Assembly (NCBI GenBank): GCA_030600745.1
Contig: JAUVLL010000049.1
Span: 1 to 13,053, forward strand
Length of the DNA: 13,053 bases
Reading direction: 5' to 3'
DNA from: Spirochaetaceae bacterium
GTDB lineage: Bacteria > Spirochaetota > Spirochaetia > B11-G9
The notes under the pieces are model-generated. The model had not been told where the DNA came from, did not search any database, and was given only the letters and a program-made list of their open reading frames with translations. Both the position numbers and the translations under genes were made by a program. Shown piece after piece: positions 8,552 through 13,053 of the stretch (its first letter is position 1; every line of letters starts with the position of its first letter).

Positions 8552-9499
8552 TTAATATAGTCGTAATAAAGCTCCGTAATGAGAAGGATCAAGTTCTAAA
8601 GCCTTTCTCCACTCTGCACGTGCTTTTATAGTATTGCCCTTCTTTGAATATATTTCGCCAAGATAATAATAAGCATCGGAAGATTTACTATCCTTTGATA
8701 AAATTAAATTATACTGTTCCTCAGCTTTCTCAAAATCATTATTCTCAGAATAAATCTTTCCAAGAAGAAATCTACTTTTTATTTCTACTCTAAAATCGGA
8801 GTTTAGTTTAATAGCACGTTTTAAATAAATCTCTGCATTGATATTATCTCCAAGTTTGTGATATGTCTGACCTAAAACAAGTAGAAGCATATCATCATTT
8901 TCATTGTTTATTGCTATTAAGAAATACTTTATTCCTTTCTCATAAAATCCCAGTTCACTGTAACTTAGTCCAAGATATTTATAACTATCACTATTAATAA
9001 AATTCAGTTCAATTGATTTTTCCAGATGATAAATTGCCTGATCCATATAAAAACGTCCCTTGTGATAATATGCTTTACCAAGGATATAGTTAACCTTGCC
9101 TGTCAGAGGATGAGATTTCAACAAAAGGGTTTTCCTGAGATTTACGATAGCATAATCCAATAGGGGCAACTGTTCTTCAAGTGTAAACTGAGTTACACCA
9201 AGATGGAAATAAGCAAAACCATTATATACAAGACCTTCAGCGTTAAGAGGTTCTGAAGCAAGTATAGTATTACATCTCTCTATTAATTCTCTATAGTTAC
9301 TGTCCATCCATAACTCTTCAAGAGACTTTTCTTCCATAACTACAGTATTTTCATGGGAATAAAAAAAAGTATGCTTTGTAAACAGAAATATAGTTGCCGA
9401 TAGAAAGAGTATTAATAAAATTATCAAAATGATAGTATTTCTTTTTAAATTCAGTTTTTTCTTTTTAAGATAACTGGATCTGTTTCCTGGAATAATCAT
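8552..9499 (-). CDS. Membrane-anchored TPR repeat protein next to mreB
   Basis: The protein, 315 residues from the chosen start, has a basic N-terminus (KKKK at 12-15, KR at 19-20), one membrane segment (about 22-40), a linker, and then TPR repeats over most of the rest. Plausible repeats cover about 67-100, 135-167, 171-204, 205-237, 243-272 and 276-309; the last carries the classical AYYYLGEIYSKKGN and ALELDP signatures. By the positive-inside rule the repeats should face the periplasm. TPRs bind proteins; no enzymatic domain is visible. The position 24 bp upstream of mreB suggests an elongasome or envelope-assembly scaffold, but this is inference. The frame is open to an ATG at 9568, but that start would lie inside the 3' end of rnpB. 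The ATG at 9499 has AGGGAAG 11 bases upstream and gives a normal anchor, so I prefer it. Confidence 0.85.
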   Translation of the reverse strand: MIIPGNRSSYLKKKKLNLKRNTIILIILLILFLSATIFLFTKHTFFYSHENTVVMEEKSLEELWMDSNYRELIERCNTILASEPLNAEGLVYNGFAYFHLGVTQFTLEEQLPLLDYAIVNLRKTLLLKSHPLTGKVNYILGKAYYHKGRFYMDQAIYHLEKSIELNFINSDSYKYLGLSYSELGFYEKGIKYFLIAINNENDDMLLLVLGQTYHKLGDNINAEIYLKRAIKLNSDFRVEIKSRFLLGKIYSENNDFEKAEEQYNLILSKDSKSSDAYYYLGEIYSKKGNTIKARAEWRKALELDPSHYGALLRLY

Positions 9500-9527
9500 A
9501 TAAAAGTCATCTTCCCTGTATAATAAT

Positions 9528-9883
9528 AAAAGCAGGTCTATAAGCCGGGTTCTGTTATCGACAGTCATCTATCTAAGCAAAATGTTTCCATGATGCTTAA
9601 GCAATCTACCCGCAGTCATATGGCGAACAAACCTGACTGCTGCTCGATTTTACTCCTGGTGAGGTTTTCCTTGCCATCCCTGTTACCATGGACGCGGTGG
9701 GCTCTTACCCCGCCTTTTCACCCTTACCTATATAGGCGAAACTTTGTTTCCCTTCTATAGGCGGTATATTTTCTGCGGCACTATCTGTAATACCTAAGCA
9801 TTCCCGGGAGTTACCCGGCACCATTGTTCTACGGAGCCCGGACTTTCCTCTGAAAATATCAGCGACTGTCCGACCTGCTATTT
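9528..9883 (-). ncRNA. rnpB: RNase P RNA, bacterial type A
   Basis: This is the catalytic RNA that removes 5' leaders from pre-tRNAs. The minus strand contains the universally conserved blocks: GAGGAAAGTCCGGGCTCC (+ coordinates 9833-9850), a GGGTGAAAAGGCGGGGTAAGAG-type block whose core lies at 9693-9723, GGTAACAG near 9685, and the 3' block ACAGAACCCGGCTTATAGACC (9535-9555). The ends are set by helix P1: AGCAGGTC (9872-9879) pairs with GACCTGCT (9531-9538). P15 is GCAGTCA/TGACTGC (9612-9618 with 9634-9640), and its loop begins with GGT (9631-9633), the site that pairs with tRNA CCA. P18 closes with a GAAA tetraloop near 9577. P3 is very short. It lies 20 bp after the zinc-ribbon gene and 28 bp before the TPR start. 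Exact ends are uncertain by a few bases, and no clear promoter or terminator is visible. Confidence 0.97.
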
Positions 9884-9903
9884 AGTTTTAATTCCAACCT
9901 TCT

Positions 9904-10704
9904 TTATTTGATAGTAAAATCAATATTACCTGCATCAACAAGATCTGCAAGCCCACCTGTATCTTCATCAGAGAAACTATGTTCATCCTGAATAAAATCC
10001 TCCTCATAGTATAGTATACGGCTGCAGTATGGACAGAAGTGGATTTCTTCTCCTGCATGAACATCATTTTGGAACTGGGCAGGAAGAACCATATGACAAC
10101 CAGTACAAACATAATCTTTAACAGGAACTATACCAAGACCGGATTTACTTTTAATAATTCTTTCAAATTTAAAAAGTATTTCTTCATCAAGACCGGGAAT
10201 AATCTGAGAGTCCTGTACTTTAAGCTCTTTAAGAAGTTCTTCTTTTTTAAGGCTTTCATCCTGAATTTTATTTTGCTCCTCAGCTAATTCCTCTTCCTGC
10301 TGAGAAATCATTGTTTCTTCCTGTGTTACAGAAGCTTTTATCCCTTCCAGATCTTTTTCTTCTCGAAGAATGTCTTTACGGTACTGCTGCCCTTTTTCAG
10401 TAGCATTTTTTATCTCTTTATCAAGAGATTCATACTCCCTTTGAGTGGTAATAATATCCATTTGCTTTTCATAATCTGCTCTTTCTCTTTCGGCCTCATC
10501 CAAAAGAAATTTTAAATGCTTAATCTTGTTTTGAGTTTCTTTTAGTAAATCATTTTTCTCAATATAATCTTCCTTAAGCCTTTTTAGAAGCTCATTCTTT
10601 GTATTGAGTGCTTTAGGAATCTCATAAATTTCCTTTTCTATTTCATATTTACTGGACAAAATATCCTGAAGATTTCTCAGCTTATCAAAAACTTCCCGCA
10701 TCAT
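9904..10704 (-). CDS. Coiled-coil C4 zinc-ribbon protein (DUF164 / zf-RING_7 family)
   Basis: The 266-residue product has a long, highly charged coiled-coil hairpin (about 5-165), then a helix, then a C-terminal zinc ribbon with C200-x2-C203 (CTGC) and C224-x2-C227 (CPYC). After the ribbon comes an acidic tail of about 35 residues. The architecture is that of the DUF164 family, which includes Helicobacter HP0958/FlgZ (a flagellar regulator reported to bind RpoN and flagellin mRNA) and chlamydial CdsZ. The role in this organism is unknown; a nucleic-acid or protein adaptor role is possible. The ATG at 10704 has AAGGAG 8 bases upstream, a site that overlaps the rpoD stop codon, so it is probably co-expressed with rpoD. 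The 3' end is 20 bp from rnpB. The family call is good; a specific function is not supported. Confidence 0.88.
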   Translation of the reverse strand: MMREVFDKLRNLQDILSSKYEIEKEIYEIPKALNTKNELLKRLKEDYIEKNDLLKETQNKIKHLKFLLDEAERERADYEKQMDIITTQREYESLDKEIKNATEKGQQYRKDILREEKDLEGIKASVTQEETMISQQEEELAEEQNKIQDESLKKEELLKELKVQDSQIIPGLDEEILFKFERIIKSKSGLGIVPVKDYVCTGCHMVLPAQFQNDVHAGEEIHFCPYCSRILYYEEDFIQDEHSFSDEDTGGLADLVDAGNIDFTIK

Positions 10705-10712
10705 AAGCGCAA

Positions 10713-10718
10713 CTCCTT
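10713..10718 (-). promoter_or_regulatory. Ribosome binding site of the zinc-ribbon gene
   Basis: The minus strand reads AAGGAG, 8 bases before the first of two tandem ATGs (10704). It overlaps the TAA of rpoD by two bases, so termination on rpoD happens right at this site, which favours coupled expression. Confidence 0.7.
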
Positions 10719-12510
10719 AATTATCTATATAATCCTTTAATCTTCGGCTTCTTTTAGGATGTCTTAATCTTCTAAGAGCCTTAGCCTCTATCTGTCTTAT
10801 CCTCTCTCTTGTAACATTAAAATACAGACCTACTTCTTCCAATGTCAGAGAGTATCCATCCTCCAGACCAAATCTCATCTTAAGAACTTCCTGTTCTCTT
10901 GGCGGCAGTGTAAAAAGCACCTCCTGCAACTGCTCCTGAAGAAGTCTGAATGCAGTTTGGTTAGCCGGGTTTTCAATATCTTTATCTTCTATAAAATCCC
11001 CCAGTAAGGAATCTTCCTCCTCCCCAATAGGGGTTTCCAAAGAAATTGGTTCCCTTGCAACATTTTTAACAGATTTAATTCTCAGAACTGTCCATCCAAG
11101 TCTTTCAGCCACTTCTTCATCTGTGGGCTCTCTACCAAGCATCTGCATAAGCTGTCTGGATTCACGAACTACTTTATTTATCTGTTCAATCATGTGAACA
11201 GGAACCCTTATTGTTCTGGCCTGATCAGAAATTGAACGTGTTATAGCTTGCCTTATCCACCAGGTTGCATAAGTTGAAAATTTGTAACCTTTACGGTACT
11301 CAAATTTCTCAACCGCTTTTATAAGTCCAATATTACCTTCCTGAACCAGATCAAAAAAATGAAGCCCTCTGTTTGTATATTTTTTTGCGATACTGACAAC
11401 CAAACGCAGATTTGCCTGAATAAGCCGATCCTTGGCACTCTTCATCTTTATCTTTCCCTCAGATATCTCCTTGGATCTTTCAAGTATTGCGTCAATATTA
11501 TCTTCAAAATTGATTTCAATAGTCTTTAATTTTTTTTCATTAATCTGAATCTGTCTTATTTTATTTTTAATCTTATCTGCTGATAATTGCAAATTTTCTT
11601 CTATTTTTATCCTTGTAGCCGGAATGGCAAGACCCCTTCCCATAGACCGCAATTCTTTTGGACTTGTAATATTCAATCGCCTTTCAATACGACGTTGTTC
11701 TTTCCTATAATGTTTGATTTTTCGTTCAATTTCCATAAAATAATCAGAAAAAAATACTATTTCAGATTGATGAATATTAATTTTCTGAATTTTTTTTAAA
11801 AGCAAGGCTTTCTTTTTAATCAGAACGGTGTCTTTAGTTATGTCATTACCAGCTTCAATTGTCTTGAATTTAATATCCATGTACTGTTTTAAGCTTGTTG
11901 AAATCTCCCCAAGACTTTCACGATAAAATTGATTAAGCCTTCGACGCTCAGCAAGTATCTCGGAAACTTCCTTCTTTGAGATATCAAGCTCCTTGGGATC
12001 TGCTTTTGAGAAAGTTTTTAAAAGAAGATTATACATCTCAGGTATAATCATACCAGATTCTTTTATAACATTCTTTATTATATTCTCCCCACTCTCCATT
12101 TGTTTAGAAAGCTCAACTTCCTGCTCTCCGGTTAACAGATTTTCTTTGCCTATTTCTCTTAAATACAGACGTATTGGATCATCAATGGAGGACTCTTTGT
12201 CACTGTAAACAATCTTTTTCTTGTTGGAATCATTGTTTTTACCAGGAATCTCTATTTCATCATCGTGAATTACTTCTTCTCCACCAACATCTATTTCTTC
12301 AGATAACAAATCAGTCCCTGAAGATTGAATACTCTCGTCAACAAGCACAATTTTGTTTTTATCGAGTATGCTCATTACTTCTTCAATTCGATCTGAATTT
12401 ACAATTGATTCCGGCAGGAAATCATTTACCTCATCGTAAGTTATACTCTTTTTCATTTTTGCATATTCAATAAGCTTTATAACTGATGGGTCATTTTGTA
12501 TGTCCGACAC
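10717..12510 (-). CDS. rpoD: Principal sigma factor RpoD (sigma-70)
   Basis: This is the primary sigma subunit of RNA polymerase. The 597 residues include region 1.1 (about 8-58, KKSITYDEVNDFLP), an acidic linker (about 66-110), region 1.2 (DPIRLYLREIG, 111-121), a long non-conserved helical insert (about 142-355), region 2 (360-440, with DLVQEGNIGLIKAVEKF and STYATWWIRQAI, the -10 recognition and melting part), region 3 (about 441-520), and region 4 (about 535-597, LPPREQEVLKMRFGL and the VTRERIRQIEAKALRRLRHP helix-turn-helix that reads the -35). All hallmarks of a group 1 sigma are intact, including region 1.1, which argues against an alternative sigma. The start is GTG at 12510, with AAAGGG 9 bases upstream. 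It follows dnaG by 2 bp, as in macromolecular-synthesis operons. Confidence 0.97.
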   Translation of the reverse strand: MSDIQNDPSVIKLIEYAKMKKSITYDEVNDFLPESIVNSDRIEEVMSILDKNKIVLVDESIQSSGTDLLSEEIDVGGEEVIHDDEIEIPGKNNDSNKKKIVYSDKESSIDDPIRLYLREIGKENLLTGEQEVELSKQMESGENIIKNVIKESGMIIPEMYNLLLKTFSKADPKELDISKKEVSEILAERRRLNQFYRESLGEISTSLKQYMDIKFKTIEAGNDITKDTVLIKKKALLLKKIQKINIHQSEIVFFSDYFMEIERKIKHYRKEQRRIERRLNITSPKELRSMGRGLAIPATRIKIEENLQLSADKIKNKIRQIQINEKKLKTIEINFEDNIDAILERSKEISEGKIKMKSAKDRLIQANLRLVVSIAKKYTNRGLHFFDLVQEGNIGLIKAVEKFEYRKGYKFSTYATWWIRQAITRSISDQARTIRVPVHMIEQINKVVRESRQLMQMLGREPTDEEVAERLGWTVLRIKSVKNVAREPISLETPIGEEEDSLLGDFIEDKDIENPANQTAFRLLQEQLQEVLFTLPPREQEVLKMRFGLEDGYSLTLEEVGLYFNVTRERIRQIEAKALRRLRHPKRSRRLKDYIDN

Positions 12511-12512
12511 TA

Positions 12513-13053
12513 CTAATTACCCTTTATTCTTAAAAGTTCTTCATCTATAAATTTTTTCTCAGAGAGAAGGTTCTCTAACTCAAACCTATCCTTAGTTAAA
12601 CCAATTTTCCTGAGTTGCATCTCAATTTCACTACGCTTTTTTTCCAAATTACGCTGTCTTATTTTATTGACTCCATCTTTTATTATCTGTTCAGAATTAA
12701 TTTTATATTCTCCTGTCGAAAGCTTATGAAGAATAACATCTTTCAATTTTTCATCTTCTATCTTCGACATTAATCCTTCATTTGAAGAATCACTTCTTCT
12801 GTACATATCCTCAAGTACAACATAGACTCTTTTAGCTCTAGAATCATCTAAATCATCTATATCGATAACATTTCTGAAAGATGCAAACGCTTCCCTGTTT
12901 TCTACTAAAGCAATCATCAGAAAAAGATCAAGTGAAACAGATATCTCTTTCTGTTGATCTTGCACCGGATTCTTTATTTTTACAGGACTTGTCTGTTTTT
13001 TTCTAGCTGCATAATCCTTAAACACAGCATTTACGTCTATCTCCAAAACGTTG
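12513..13053 (-). CDS. dnaG: DNA primase DnaG, C-terminal part (5' end outside window)
   Basis: DnaG makes RNA primers at the replication fork. Only about the last 180 residues are present: the frame is open to the right edge, and the codon at 13046 is an internal TTG, not a start. What remains is the end of the catalytic core and linker (a basic ARKKQTSPVKIKNP stretch), then the helical C-terminal domain that binds the DnaB helicase. Its pattern is SLDLFLMIALVENREAF, then a hydrophobic/charged helical bundle, ending in a long charged helix. The zinc-binding and TOPRIM domains lie outside the window, so the call rests on this weakly conserved domain plus its position 2 bp upstream of rpoD, the classical dnaG-rpoD arrangement. 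Whether rpsU precedes dnaG cannot be seen. Confidence 0.85.
   Translation of the reverse strand, partial: NVLEIDVNAVFKDYAARKKQTSPVKIKNPVQDQQKEISVSLDLFLMIALVENREAFASFRNVIDIDDLDDSRAKRVYVVLEDMYRRSDSSNEGLMSKIEDEKLKDVILHKLSTGEYKINSEQIIKDGVNKIRQRNLEKKRSEIEMQLRKIGLTKDRFELENLLSEKKFIDEELLRIKGN
12520..12525 (-). promoter_or_regulatory. Ribosome binding site of rpoD (supports GTG start)
   Basis: AAAGGG on the minus strand, 9 bases before the GTG at 12510 and inside the last codons of dnaG. A start at this GTG keeps region 1.1 whole, while the next Met codon would cut into it. Confidence 0.55.

Noticed and set aside
9895..9940. Possible rnpB promoter (TTGATG, 16 bp, TACTAT)
   Set aside because: The -10 matches consensus at only four of six positions, and in such AT-rich DNA matches of this quality are common by chance. 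Not strong enough to list.
9888..10112. Minus-strand frame within the zinc-ribbon gene
   Set aside because: It lies in another frame over a well-supported gene and resembles no family; likewise the plus-strand frames opposite the radical SAM, rodA, PBP2, mreB and rpoD genes.
13044..13046. TTG as start of a short protein at the right edge
   Set aside because: The frame continues without a stop to the window edge, and the product matches a DnaG C-terminus, so this codon is internal.
1..13053. CRISPR arrays, insertion sequences, tRNAs, phage or defence genes
   Set aside because: No regularly spaced repeats, transposase or integrase motifs, or tRNA-like cloverleaf was seen. All space is filled by recognised housekeeping genes and rnpB.

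Overview
The window looks like an ordinary housekeeping segment of a low-GC, AT-rich spirochaete chromosome (phylum Spirochaetota, treponeme-like). The basis is gene order and protein style: primase, principal sigma factor, coiled-coil zinc-ribbon protein, TPR protein, mreB-mreC-mreD-PBP2-rodA, then a radical SAM protein. As far as I remember, this order is close to that in treponemes. The phylum call is an inference; no 16S or other decisive marker is present.

Layout. At the left edge, on the plus strand, lies the 3' part of mazG (1-510, 5' end outside the window). Everything else is on the minus strand and reads right to left: the 3' end of dnaG (12513-13053), rpoD, a C4 zinc-ribbon coiled-coil protein, the RNase P RNA gene rnpB (about 9528-9883), a membrane-anchored TPR protein, mreB, mreC, mreD, PBP2 (mrdA), rodA, and a large radical SAM protein fused to a DUF2344 domain. 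mazG and the radical SAM gene converge and overlap by four bases.

How the genes work together. dnaG-rpoD is the core of the classical macromolecular-synthesis operon (replication priming and transcription initiation). rnpB adds tRNA 5' maturation. From mreB to rodA is the elongasome: MreB filaments, the MreC/MreD membrane regulators, and the RodA glycosyltransferase with its PBP2 transpeptidase partner. The TPR protein sits directly in front of mreB and is predicted to expose its repeats outside the cytoplasmic membrane, so it may belong to the same machinery (inference). Genes are packed very tightly. Gaps are from 0 to about 28 bp, and there are ATGA overlaps at mreD/PBP2 and PBP2/rodA, which suggests one long transcript or overlapping transcripts with translational coupling.

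Start codons needed care: mreD and rpoD start with GTG. mreB is better started at an internal ATG than at the TTG upstream. The TPR gene should start at 9499; its frame stays open upstream into the 3' end of rnpB. I saw no mobile element, CRISPR array, tRNA or clearly novel system. The most notable points are rnpB embedded in the gene train with no visible terminator, an enlarged RodA with about two extra membrane segments, a likely zinc site in PBP2, and uncharacterised TPR, zinc-ribbon and radical SAM neighbours.
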